Part shown: positions 9,157 to 17,892 of the stretch, one piece after another
How the letters are laid out: each line of letters starts with the position of its first letter
How positions within the stretch are numbered: the stretch's first letter is position 1
Source of the DNA: Christiangramia fulva
Lineage (GTDB): Bacteria > Bacteroidota > Bacteroidia > Flavobacteriales > Flavobacteriaceae
NCBI RefSeq assembly: GCF_003024155.1
Contig: NZ_CP028136.1
Coordinates: 3,286,001-3,350,000 of the forward strand
Reading direction: 5' to 3'
DNA length: 64,000 bases
Notes under the pieces: model-generated
What the model was told of the DNA's origin: nothing
The model's database searches: none
Seen by the model: the letters and a program-made list of their open reading frames with translations, nothing else
Position numbers and translations under genes: made by a program

Positions 9157-9677
9157 GCTCACAGTTAACTCATAACGAAACCGACTTTGAAAAACAGAAA
9201 TTTCCGCTAATTCTCGTAGCCGATAATATTATTGGTGAAGCCAATATTGGCAGCCTTTTCCGCCTATCCGATGCCTTCGGGATTGAAAAAATCGTTTTTT
9301 GTGAAACCGAACCCAATATGAACAGCAATCGTTTAAAAAAGACGGCACGAAATACTTATACTTCTGTTAATTATGAGTTCAGAAAATCAACTGTACATTA
9401 TATTCAGCAGAAAAAAGAAGAAGGCTTTACGGTGATCTCACTCGAAATTGCTTCAAACAGTAAAGATTTGAGGCAATTTCAATATTCCGCTTCAGAAAAA
9501 ATCCTGCTGGTTGCTGGGAATGAGAGAAATGGGATTAGCGAAGAAATACTTAAGTTGAGCGATAAAATTTTTCATATTGAGATGTTTGGAGATAACAGCA
9601 GCATGAATGTCGCGCAGAGTGTGGGAATTGCTTTCTATGAAATTACACGCGCTATGAGTAATTTCTCCAAGAAATAA
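9153..9677 (+). CDS. TrmH/SpoU family RNA 2'-O-methyltransferase
   Basis: The product is 174 residues with a single SPOUT domain. Motif 1 is ADNIIGEANIGSLFRLSDAF, motif 2 LLVAGNERNGIS, motif 3 MNVAQSVGIAFYEI. These are the three conserved blocks of SpoU ribose methyltransferases, which act on tRNA or rRNA. The start is TTG overlapping the previous stop, and no in-frame ATG occurs before motif 1. There is no extra N-terminal RNA-binding domain of the RlmB type, so a tRNA target is more likely, but the nucleotide modified cannot be told from sequence. Confidence 0.9.
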   Translation: MSSQLTHNETDFEKQKFPLILVADNIIGEANIGSLFRLSDAFGIEKIVFCETEPNMNSNRLKKTARNTYTSVNYEFRKSTVHYIQQKKEEGFTVISLEIASNSKDLRQFQYSASEKILLVAGNERNGISEEILKLSDKIFHIEMFGDNSSMNVAQSVGIAFYEITRAMSNFSKK

Positions 9678-9689
9678 TATATTTACCTT

Positions 9690-10778
9690 GTGAAAGCACA
9701 CGATATTGCCAACGGAATATTACGAGCGACAGGCATCATGATTGGTGTGGTGCTTCTTTTATTATTCCTATATGAAATCCAGTCGGTACTTGTTTACATC
9801 GCTGTTGCTGCCGTAATTGCATTAATTGGCAGACCTGCGGTTATATTTTTGAGACAGCGGCTCCGGCTACCCAATCAGATCGCTGTAGTGATCGTTCTTT
9901 TGCTGTTTCTGTCGGTATTTGTTGGTCTCATCTTCCTGTTCGTACCAATAATAATCGAGCAAAGTCGTAATCTTGGCCAAATAGATATTGAAGCATTTAA
10001 AAGTGATATTAATGATCTGAACGATCAAATAAATAATTACCTGGGTGTGGAAGAGATCAATGTTCTCCAGGCTTTTAGAAGAAGTGAATTCGTGCGAAAT
10101 TTCGATTTGAGCCTGATACCAAAATTTTTAAACAATGTTTTCGGAATACTTGGAGCCGCGTTGATCGCTATATTTTCTGTGCTTTTTATCTCTTTTTTCT
10201 TTTTAAAAGATAGTAAACTGATGCTGCATAGCATCCTGGTTTTTGCCAATCACGGAGAGGAAGATAAATTTCAAAGAGTATTCAATAAAATCAAAATTTT
10301 ACTTTCCAGGTACTTTGTAGGTCTGACCTTGCAAATCCTGGTCTTATTCATTCTTTATATCATCCTGCTTTCCATATTTGAGATCAACAATCCTATTGCC
10401 ATCGCCTTTATTTGCGCAATTTTAAACCTTGTTCCCTATCTGGGGCCCCTGGCCGCCGGAATTTTAATGGCTTTATTCGTGATTTCAAGTTTTCTGGGAG
10501 CCGATTTCAGTACGGTAATCCTGCCGCGAGTTGTTTATGTAATGCTTGGTTACTCCATTTGCCAGCTTATCGATAATTTTATTTCACAACCAATGATCTT
10601 TGGAGCCAGTGTAAGATCTCATCCCCTTGAGATTTTTCTGATCATCCTTATTGCCGGGCTATTATTTGGTGTGGTAGGAATGGTCGTGGCCGTGCCTTTC
10701 TACACAGCTTTAAAAGTGATCGCCAAAGAATCGCTGAGTGAGTACAAGATCGTAAAAAGGTTAACCCGTAACCTTTAA
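9690..10778 (+). CDS. AI-2E family (PerM-like) membrane transporter
   Basis: The product is 362 residues starting with GTG. It shows the family layout: two or three early membrane segments (IMIGVVLLLLFLYEI, VYIAVAAVIALIG, AVVIVLLLFLSVFVGLIF), a soluble stretch from about residue 95 to 150, then further segments with NLVPYLGPLAAGILMALF, the conserved NxxPxxG motif, and a terminal GLLFGVVGMVVAVPF. Proteins of this family export small molecules or ions; E. coli TqsA was linked to AI-2 and others to Na+/H+ exchange. The substrate here is unknown. It follows the TrmH gene by 12 bases. Confidence 0.88.
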   Translation: MKAHDIANGILRATGIMIGVVLLLLFLYEIQSVLVYIAVAAVIALIGRPAVIFLRQRLRLPNQIAVVIVLLLFLSVFVGLIFLFVPIIIEQSRNLGQIDIEAFKSDINDLNDQINNYLGVEEINVLQAFRRSEFVRNFDLSLIPKFLNNVFGILGAALIAIFSVLFISFFFLKDSKLMLHSILVFANHGEEDKFQRVFNKIKILLSRYFVGLTLQILVLFILYIILLSIFEINNPIAIAFICAILNLVPYLGPLAAGILMALFVISSFLGADFSTVILPRVVYVMLGYSICQLIDNFISQPMIFGASVRSHPLEIFLIILIAGLLFGVVGMVVAVPFYTALKVIAKESLSEYKIVKRLTRNL

Positions 10779-10780
10779 TT

Positions 10781-11965
10781 ATGCTGAACAGGGCGCTTTT
10801 AAAACCTGAAATTGCGAAATTTGTCTATGAAAACAGAAAAAATGACCTTCCTTCTCTTATTCTGAAAGGCAGCCCTTTTACAGAAGTTACCGTTCAGGAA
10901 CTGGCCCAGCAAATACAGGGTGTGAAGATCGCTGAAAAAAAGTTTCCTGAATTTTATCAAAATAGGCAAATTATTTATCCCCCAAAACTCAATCTTGAGC
11001 AGACTTCTTCTGAAATTACTGCCCAATACAAGGCTTCACTCGTTTCCGGGAAAAAGGGAATTGATCTTACCGGCGGACTGGGAATAGACTCTTATTATCT
11101 TTCTAAAAATTTTGAAGATTTTACTTATTGCGAACTGGATACACATCTTTCAGAAATTGCAGCGCATAATTTTGAAGTGCTAAACGCAGGGAATATCAGG
11201 ACGCTTAATCAAAATTCTCTGGAATTCTTAGCAGTCAAAAATGAAATTTTTGATGTTATCTATGCCGATCCTGCCCGGCGGGACGAACATGGTGGAAAAG
11301 TTTTTAAACTGGAAGATTGTATTCCCGATATTCCCTCAAATCTTCTGTTGCTTTTTGCTCATACCAATACTATTTTGCTTAAAACCTCCCCTATGCTCGA
11401 CTTCAGAATAGGAATGCAGGAATTGCAGCGCGTAAAGGAAATTCATGTGGTGGCTGTAAATAATGAAGTGCGGGAAGTGTTATGGATTTTGGATAAAAAT
11501 TTTACTGAAGTAAATCCTTTGCTGAAAGCGATCAATTTTGGTAGAAACCGAAAAGAAGAATTGGCCGGGAAACTGGAAGAAACAGGAGAAAAAGCAGAAA
11601 TATCCCGGCCCCTGAACTTCCTTTATGAACCGAATGCAGCAATTATGAAAAGCGGATTGTTCGACCTGGTTGCCGGTAAAACCAAAACTAAAAAGCTCCA
11701 TCAGAATTCTCATTTATTTACTTCTGAAGAAAATTTAGAATTCCCGGGCAGAAAATTTCAAATAACTGAAATTGAACACTATAAGGCTTCTGATCTAAAA
11801 AAGAAGTTGAAGGGTAAAAAAGCAAATATTACAATCCGAAATTTTCCTGAATCTGTAGAAGATATCCGTAAAAAGTTCAAAATTAAAGAAGGCGGTGAAG
11901 ATTATATTTTCTTCACAACGAATCTTAATGAGGAGAAAATAGTGATCTTCTGTAAAAAGATTTAA
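10781..11965 (+). CDS. Class I SAM-dependent methyltransferase with PG_1098-like/THUMP-like domains
   Basis: The product is 394 residues, starting 2 bases after the previous stop. A central Rossmann methyltransferase has motif I LTGGLGIDSYYL (about residues 99-110), an acidic motif II (YCELD) and a catalytic-type motif IV YADPARRD. The C-terminal 110 residues resemble the THUMP-like domain annotated in Bacteroidota homologues of Porphyromonas PG_1098. This architecture suggests RNA methylation, perhaps rRNA or tRNA, but no substrate is established to my knowledge. Its stop codon overlaps by 4 bases the stop of the convergent pigment-locus ligase, so the pigment locus ends exactly here. Confidence 0.82.
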   Translation: MLNRALLKPEIAKFVYENRKNDLPSLILKGSPFTEVTVQELAQQIQGVKIAEKKFPEFYQNRQIIYPPKLNLEQTSSEITAQYKASLVSGKKGIDLTGGLGIDSYYLSKNFEDFTYCELDTHLSEIAAHNFEVLNAGNIRTLNQNSLEFLAVKNEIFDVIYADPARRDEHGGKVFKLEDCIPDIPSNLLLLFAHTNTILLKTSPMLDFRIGMQELQRVKEIHVVAVNNEVREVLWILDKNFTEVNPLLKAINFGRNRKEELAGKLEETGEKAEISRPLNFLYEPNAAIMKSGLFDLVAGKTKTKKLHQNSHLFTSEENLEFPGRKFQITEIEHYKASDLKKKLKGKKANITIRNFPESVEDIRKKFKIKEGGEDYIFFTTNLNEEKIVIFCKKI

Positions 11966-13245
11966 TTTCTAAGATCTTTGAAAACCTGTGGTTTCCTGCT
12001 TGTTTTTGGAAATCGGATGCTATTGATTTCTTCAAGAGGAATTTTCTCAAAATCAGGCGTGACGTGAAGTTCCGATTTAAAATGCTCTTTTAGCGATTCG
12101 ATTTCGGCGCTTTGTAGTGTATCAGGGATCAGGATCTTCAATTTGTCATTAGAAAGTTCATCATGGCTCGCCTCTATGAGAAAACTTTCCAGTTTTCCGT
12201 AACTGTTGAGCGCTTCAATAATATGCTGCGGATAAATACTGGTTCCTTTCAACTTAAGTTTTTGTTGTTTTCTTCCAATTACCGGCCCTAACTTTTTAGT
12301 GTTTCTCCCACATTCGCAGGCAGAATTTGTGAAAGTCAGCATATCACCTGTCGCGAAACGAACCAAAGGCATGGTTTGTACTCCCAAAGGCGTCACCACA
12401 AGCTCTCCTGTTTCGCCGGGAGCTACTTCCCTGCCCTGTTCATCTACGATTTCAGTATAAATAAGATCGCTTAAAACATGATTTCCCTTGTGAAATTCAC
12501 ATTCTGTAAAGGCAGTGGCCATTTCGGTAGACGCATAGGTAGAAAACAGCTCAATTTCCCATTTTTCAGTTATTTTTTTTCCAAGGGCATTTAATCCTCC
12601 ATCCCCGGAGCGCAACGGTTCCCCTATGCAAATTGCTTTTTTTACAGGGGAATTCTGAATATCGATTTTGTTCTTTACAGCATAATCTATTAATTTCAAT
12701 AAAAATGATGGAACGGCAACCAGAACTGTTGGCTGAAACCTTTGGATACTTTCCCACTGGAGTTTTGGCAATCCGCTGCCGGTTCTAATTATCCCCGCTC
12801 CCATTTTGCGAAGTCCTATAAAATACGCCATACCCGCCATAAATCTACGATCGAGAGTAGTGGTAATTTGTACGATATCTTTTGAAGTTACGCCCGCTAT
12901 TTCAAAAGATCTTTGCTCATTTTCCGCGAGACGGTCAAGGTCGGCATCGTTCAAAGCAAAACTTACAGGGCTTCCCAGCGTGCCCGAAGTGGTTACCAGG
13001 TCAATAATTTCGGCTTTTGGAACCGCAATGAAGTCCTCATTAAACCGTTGAAGGTCTTCTTTCGTGGTAATAGGAATAGTTCTGAGATCATCAAAAGATT
13101 CAATTTTTGAAATATCCACTCCCCTTTCCCTAAAAATTAGCTGATAAAATGGTGAGTGCTCAGCGATATAAAGCAGCTGTTTTCGTAGAAGCGCAAACTG
13201 TTCTTCCTCAATTTCCTTTTTATCTCGAAAATATAAATCCTTCAT
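11962..13245 (-). CDS. Phenylacetate-CoA ligase-like acyl/aryl-activating enzyme of the aryl-polyene locus
   Basis: The product is 427 residues, the length of the PaaK/F390-synthetase branch of adenylate-forming enzymes. Seen motifs: TTSGTLGSPVSFALN (P-loop-like nucleotide binding), FSTYASTEMATAFTEC (A5-like region), TGELVVTPLG and VRFATGDMLTF (A7/A8 region) and GRKQQKLKLKG near the hinge. It also has a CxC element (SACECGRN) common in PaaK-like proteins. In aryl-polyene loci such a ligase is expected to activate the aryl starter (4-coumarate or 4-hydroxybenzoate) as CoA or ACP thioester; the tyrosine ammonia-lyase at the other end of this gene run supplies a fitting acid. The substrate is inferred from context. 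It is the last gene of the run and its ATG overlaps the C45 gene stop (ATGA). Confidence 0.83.
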   Translation of the reverse strand: MKDLYFRDKKEIEEEQFALLRKQLLYIAEHSPFYQLIFRERGVDISKIESFDDLRTIPITTKEDLQRFNEDFIAVPKAEIIDLVTTSGTLGSPVSFALNDADLDRLAENEQRSFEIAGVTSKDIVQITTTLDRRFMAGMAYFIGLRKMGAGIIRTGSGLPKLQWESIQRFQPTVLVAVPSFLLKLIDYAVKNKIDIQNSPVKKAICIGEPLRSGDGGLNALGKKITEKWEIELFSTYASTEMATAFTECEFHKGNHVLSDLIYTEIVDEQGREVAPGETGELVVTPLGVQTMPLVRFATGDMLTFTNSACECGRNTKKLGPVIGRKQQKLKLKGTSIYPQHIIEALNSYGKLESFLIEASHDELSNDKLKILIPDTLQSAEIESLKEHFKSELHVTPDFEKIPLEEINSIRFPKTSRKPQVFKDLRN

Positions 13246-14906
13246 TTTTTCAGTTTTCGATAGCTTTTCCTGATCATTTTTTCCAGCATTCGCTTATCCG
13301 GCAAGGTAGTCACTTCTTTTTTTGAAGCGAGTTTGAAATTAATTACGGCTTTTTTATAATCGCCGTGCTTATAATTGATATTTCCGGCAAGAAAATAGGC
13401 TTCCCAGAACTGGGGATTTAATCGAACAAGTTCTGCACCCGTCTTTTCTGAAGGTGTTTTCCCGGAATTTAGATCTTGTATAACCTGAGACTCTAATTTG
13501 CGATATTGCTCATAATCCCTGTACTTTTTTGTCTTCAGAAAATCACTTGCCGGGATAAGCGCAGTATTATCGGCTACACTTTTTGAAACATTTCCTTTTT
13601 CAAATTTCTGAAATACATCATCAAGGTCATAGGCGACAAATTCGCCCATTTGATATGGATTGGCAGAAACCCAAACCTTTCGTTCCTCAGGTTTAAAAAC
13701 GATGCCGTGATGCGCGAGTAGCTGATTTATAGCCTTTTCGTTCCCCAGGCCAATAGTTTTATCATGCAAACCTTTACGGTCTCTAAGTATGGCGACTGCT
13801 TTCCCGGGAGTAAGTTTATCGTTTTCATCCAGTAATTCATTCATTCTGTCAAACCGGTATTTAGAATGACTTTCTAAAATCGCCTTTTTATTGCGCCGAT
13901 CATCTTTATAGGCGTCGCTTTGGAAATGATTACTGCACACCAGTTTATCGTTATTTTCCACTTTATAAACCCCAAAATTTTTCGGGGAAACTTCAATAAG
14001 AACAGCTTTTCGTTCATCACCGCTGCCCACCATGATCGATTCGGAAACAAAGACTTCTCTATTCCTGGCTATTTGGATGGCTTCATCAATATTTGAAGCA
14101 TACTGAAGGATTTCTCTTGAAACCAGGGTAACAGGAGTTTTTGCCATCAGGGGAATTTTTGATTTTCCGGCATTGATGGTCACGGTTATTCCTTTTTCGT
14201 TCATCCCGCTTACCGCTCCAATCATTCCACCCCAGGTATAGGTCATGAAATTATAGCCTTTATCGGGATTATAGAAAGCCGCAATTTTTTGTTTTCCGAA
14301 GTCATCCCCGGCATAAAAATCGAAATTCCTTCCTATAAGTAATTCTCCATCTGCGGTTCTGTCGTTCCAGGCAGCAAAAGAAGTACAACCCACCAGCATT
14401 AGATCCTGCAAGGCGTGCCCGATATCGTGCGCGCCGTGAAAATAAAGCATCCTGATATAACCGGGCGCAAAATCATCGTATTTATGAAGGCCGTAGCGGG
14501 AAACGCCATAAATTTCTTCTTTGTACTCTTCGGGGACATAGAGATACATCTTACGGTTAAACCAGGAAACCACTTTTTTAAGAAATCCCCGATAAGACTC
14601 GGAGGGTACTACTTCCGCGAGTTTATTCATAAAAGCCTCTTCCTGGTGATGGATGAGTTCGCGGGTAAGATTGCCGTTGGCTACTCCCATTTCCAGCGGA
14701 TTTCCTTCTATATAAAGCTCCCAAATACCGTGAGAATTTTGAAGTAAATTGTTTTTTCCAAGGCTATACCAGGTATCGTTGTGTTTTACGCGATTGGTAT
14801 CAATCTTTTTAATTCCGGAAATATCGGGCCGCTGCTCCAGGGATCGTTTTACTCCGCAGGAACTTAAAAGAACAATAAAAAAAACAGCTAATAAGCGGAT
14901 TTTCAT
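13242..14906 (-). CDS. C45-family Ntn-hydrolase lipoprotein with C-terminal TPR
   Basis: The ATG at 14906 gives 554 residues and a clean lipoprotein signal (KIRLLAVFFIVLLSSC, lipid Cys at residue 17); a longer reading would overlap the exporter gene. The middle region matches the C45/acyl-CoA:6-APA acyltransferase-like Ntn hydrolases: VGCTSFAAWN carries the candidate N-terminal nucleophile Cys174 after autocleavage, followed by GELLIGRNFDFY. The last 60 residues (FWEAYFLAGNINYKHGDYKKAV) look like one or two TPR units. Such enzymes cleave or form amide or ester bonds on acylated substrates. In this locus it may transfer or release the polyene acyl chain at the envelope; that role is inference. 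Overlaps the ligase start by 4 bases. Confidence 0.75.
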   Translation of the reverse strand: MKIRLLAVFFIVLLSSCGVKRSLEQRPDISGIKKIDTNRVKHNDTWYSLGKNNLLQNSHGIWELYIEGNPLEMGVANGNLTRELIHHQEEAFMNKLAEVVPSESYRGFLKKVVSWFNRKMYLYVPEEYKEEIYGVSRYGLHKYDDFAPGYIRMLYFHGAHDIGHALQDLMLVGCTSFAAWNDRTADGELLIGRNFDFYAGDDFGKQKIAAFYNPDKGYNFMTYTWGGMIGAVSGMNEKGITVTINAGKSKIPLMAKTPVTLVSREILQYASNIDEAIQIARNREVFVSESIMVGSGDERKAVLIEVSPKNFGVYKVENNDKLVCSNHFQSDAYKDDRRNKKAILESHSKYRFDRMNELLDENDKLTPGKAVAILRDRKGLHDKTIGLGNEKAINQLLAHHGIVFKPEERKVWVSANPYQMGEFVAYDLDDVFQKFEKGNVSKSVADNTALIPASDFLKTKKYRDYEQYRKLESQVIQDLNSGKTPSEKTGAELVRLNPQFWEAYFLAGNINYKHGDYKKAVINFKLASKKEVTTLPDKRMLEKMIRKSYRKLKK

Positions 14907-14907
14907 T

Positions 14908-17892
14908 CTAATCGGCTTTTTGAAAAACGAGAATATTGTTTTGACGATAGATAATTTCAAAGTTGAGATCAAGCAGCCAGCGCGATGGAAATTCGGTGTC
15001 GGCGAAAATGACCTTTTTAGCATTCCTGCCGATCAGTTCCCGTAAAGCAGATTTATTTTCATAATCGGCATTTACAATATACACCTCAAAACCTTCAAGT
15101 TTTTCAATCTCATCAGTAAATTCAATATCAGAAATATAGGATGCTGGTGTATTTGCCGCTATTTGCCTTTTTTCCTCCTCAATTTCGAGTCCGGTGATCT
15201 TGCTATTCGGAAATTTATAGTGCAGAAACAAGGCTAATTCACCCTGGCCGGAATTGATGATCCCTATGCTTTGACCATCTTCGATATACCGGCTGATGCG
15301 CACAAAAAGCTCCCTGTTCTGTCTGAAATGCTTCCGCGCACCGGCTTCCACCGATTTATAATGATAATTATCGAGGACGGATTTTTTGCGGTATAGCTTT
15401 TCAGTTTCTGAAATATCTTTTCTGAAATAATACGGGATATTCGCCAAATAAATGGGAGCTTTTCCTTTTTTAGCCCTGTCAAGAAGAAAGGCGCGAAAAA
15501 TTCTTCTTTGAAGAATAAAACTCACAGAAACCGCCATTATTACACCAATTATCGAAACTATGGAGATGGATCTCAAAGCCGGGTGTTGTGCAAATATGAG
15601 CGCTCCCATACCTAAAAGCGTGGTAATTACCGAAAGAAGGATAGATGTCTGGTAAGTTTTTAAATCGAATTCACCGGTTTCATATTCTTTTAAACAGGAA
15701 TTGGTAATAAAAATACTGTAATCAAGGCCGAGCCCAAAAATAAAGGTTGAAATGATGATATTCAGGATATTGAACTCAATATTTAAAACCGACATGATCC
15801 CGAGAGCGCAGATCCAGGTAACCGCTATGGGCAGCAAGGTTAAAAGACTGAGTTCAAGGTTGCCGTAGAACAATAAAAGGATCAGAAAAACGGCGATTAT
15901 GGAGTATCCGATCAATTCATTGAAATTTTGACGAAGATGGCCCAAAAAGCTCTGATTCATTAATTTGCGGTCAATGGCCACTACTCCATTGGAGTTTTGA
16001 AAAACGTTTTCAATTTTTTCGGCGTTTTCTTCTTTAAGGCTTACCGTATTTACCACGGTGGCAAAACCATTCTTTTCTGAAATAAAATCATCGAGATACA
16101 GGGAGCCCGCTTTTTGATAATCATCAAGATCGATGGGATAAAAATGTTTTTTCATCTCATCATAAAAACAATCGAAACTTCTAGGTTTAAAACCAAATTC
16201 AGAAGAAAAATTTAAAACATTTTCTTTAACCCTTTCCCGTTTTGAATCGGTCCAGAAAGTATTCCAGTGTTCAATTCTGCGATTTTGCGTGTTAGTAGAG
16301 AGAATAACGCCGCCAATGCTGCTGAAATTTTCAATTAATCCTTCATTTTTAAAATTTTGGAGCTTTTTGTAAAGCTCGTTATTTTCCTGCAGGGCGTCAT
16401 CTACCGAATTCCCATAGGCCACCAGGTAAAGTGTTTTTTCAGATCTGCCGGCTACTTTAGAGATACTGTCTTCCAGCTGCTTTATTTCCTTTGGCTGATA
16501 GTTAAGGCTGGAAAGGTCGTTATTGAATTTTACGTTACTGAAAAAGAAAAGACTTCCTAAAAATAGGATTATTAGTCCGTAAAAAAGAGGTTTTATTTTT
16601 GAATAATCTTTAGCCGCGATCTTATCCAGGAAAGTTTTTTTCAAATTTTCTTCCGCAGGATTATAAAGCAAAGGAATGAGTACTAATGAAAATAAGGAAG
16701 ACAACAGTACGCTTATCGAGGCGAAAATACCCAAATCGGTGAGTGCTTCGCTTTTTACGAATAAAAGACAGGCAAAAGCCACTGCGGTGGTAAGGCTGCT
16801 CATCAGGATTGGCCTACTTACATCTTTATAAAGCTTTTCGACATCTGTATTATTTCGAAAATGCGTTAAAATATGCAAAGCGTAATCGATACTAATCCCT
16901 AATAAAACCGCCCCGATCCCAAGAGATATGGCGGAAACACTTCCTTTAAAAATGCTTAAAAAGGCAATCGCCGAAACGCCTCCAATGATACTTGGAAGAA
17001 ATAAAAGTAAAGGCACGTAAATTTTCCGATAGAAAAAAAGCAGCAGCGCCAAAAGCAGAATAAAGGCAATACCAAGGGTCCAGATAATATCCTTTTTAAT
17101 TCTTTCGGCATTAGCAAGGGAATAAAGAACACCTCCAAAATAATCAGAATGAACCCCCTCGAATTCAGAATTCAGCTCACTTGTTATTTGATTAAGTTTA
17201 TTAACGAGAATCTTGTTTTTACCTGTTTCAGAGGAAGGATAAACAGGGTCCAGAAATAAAATAATATGGTCTCTGTTTTCGCTGATCAGATAATTATTAT
17301 AGATCCCAAAATCATCACCGGTTTGAAGTTCCCTGAGCTTTTCGAGTCCGAGATTGGTGAAATTAAGCGGATCTTTAAAAAAATAATTCTTTGTGAAAAA
17401 GCCGGTTGGAGCCATTAAACGGCGGTATCCCCGGGAAAGATAATCCCGAATGCTATCGGGTTGAATACGGTTCGACATCTCCTCATAATCCTGGTTATCA
17501 AGAAAAATAGGGAGGTTATCATACACAAAAGTATATATGGCATTAAGGTCTTCATCGGGAACTTTTCCGCGGATATCCTTAATGTATTTTGGAAGCTCAT
17601 CTTCAATCCTGCTGGTAAGATGATCGGCATACGAAACCAGGGAATCAGGAGAGATTTGATCATTTTGAGCAGAAATATCGATGATGATCTTATCTGAAAA
17701 ATTGGTAGTGGAAAGGATCTTCTGAAGTTTCTTTTGTTCTTTTCCCCTTGGAACAAGAGCCGTGATATCTTCTTCCAGGCTGATATTCCACGCGAAAAAA
17801 CCAATAAAACCAAGGTAAATTAATACAAAAACAAGCCCCAGATAAGGACGCTTTTTAAGAAAGCTGTAAATATTATAAAAGGCTTTATGCAT
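14908..17892 (-). CDS. MMPL/RND-type exporter with C-terminal methyltransferase-like domain
   Basis: The product is 994 residues. Residues about 1-830 form an RND/MMPL transporter: an initial TM, a periplasmic loop, a bundle with GISIDYALHIL, then a second half with FGLGLDYSIFI. The Asp-Tyr pairs in both halves are the expected proton-relay positions. After the last TM comes about 150 residues resembling a degenerate Rossmann SAM-methyltransferase: GIINSGQGELALFLHY (motif I-like), KITGLEIEEEKRQIA (acidic motif II-like) and a late FEVYIVNADYENK. MMPL exporters are standard in aryl-polyene loci and are thought to move the lipid across the inner membrane. The cytoplasmic tail could methylate the cargo or serve as a binding module. 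The start overlaps the GT2 stop (TAATG). Confidence 0.85.
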   Translation of the reverse strand: MHKAFYNIYSFLKKRPYLGLVFVLIYLGFIGFFAWNISLEEDITALVPRGKEQKKLQKILSTTNFSDKIIIDISAQNDQISPDSLVSYADHLTSRIEDELPKYIKDIRGKVPDEDLNAIYTFVYDNLPIFLDNQDYEEMSNRIQPDSIRDYLSRGYRRLMAPTGFFTKNYFFKDPLNFTNLGLEKLRELQTGDDFGIYNNYLISENRDHIILFLDPVYPSSETGKNKILVNKLNQITSELNSEFEGVHSDYFGGVLYSLANAERIKKDIIWTLGIAFILLLALLLFFYRKIYVPLLLFLPSIIGGVSAIAFLSIFKGSVSAISLGIGAVLLGISIDYALHILTHFRNNTDVEKLYKDVSRPILMSSLTTAVAFACLLFVKSEALTDLGIFASISVLLSSLFSLVLIPLLYNPAEENLKKTFLDKIAAKDYSKIKPLFYGLIILFLGSLFFFSNVKFNNDLSSLNYQPKEIKQLEDSISKVAGRSEKTLYLVAYGNSVDDALQENNELYKKLQNFKNEGLIENFSSIGGVILSTNTQNRRIEHWNTFWTDSKRERVKENVLNFSSEFGFKPRSFDCFYDEMKKHFYPIDLDDYQKAGSLYLDDFISEKNGFATVVNTVSLKEENAEKIENVFQNSNGVVAIDRKLMNQSFLGHLRQNFNELIGYSIIAVFLILLLFYGNLELSLLTLLPIAVTWICALGIMSVLNIEFNILNIIISTFIFGLGLDYSIFITNSCLKEYETGEFDLKTYQTSILLSVITTLLGMGALIFAQHPALRSISIVSIIGVIMAVSVSFILQRRIFRAFLLDRAKKGKAPIYLANIPYYFRKDISETEKLYRKKSVLDNYHYKSVEAGARKHFRQNRELFVRISRYIEDGQSIGIINSGQGELALFLHYKFPNSKITGLEIEEEKRQIAANTPASYISDIEFTDEIEKLEGFEVYIVNADYENKSALRELIGRNAKKVIFADTEFPSRWLLDLNFEIIYRQNNILVFQKAD

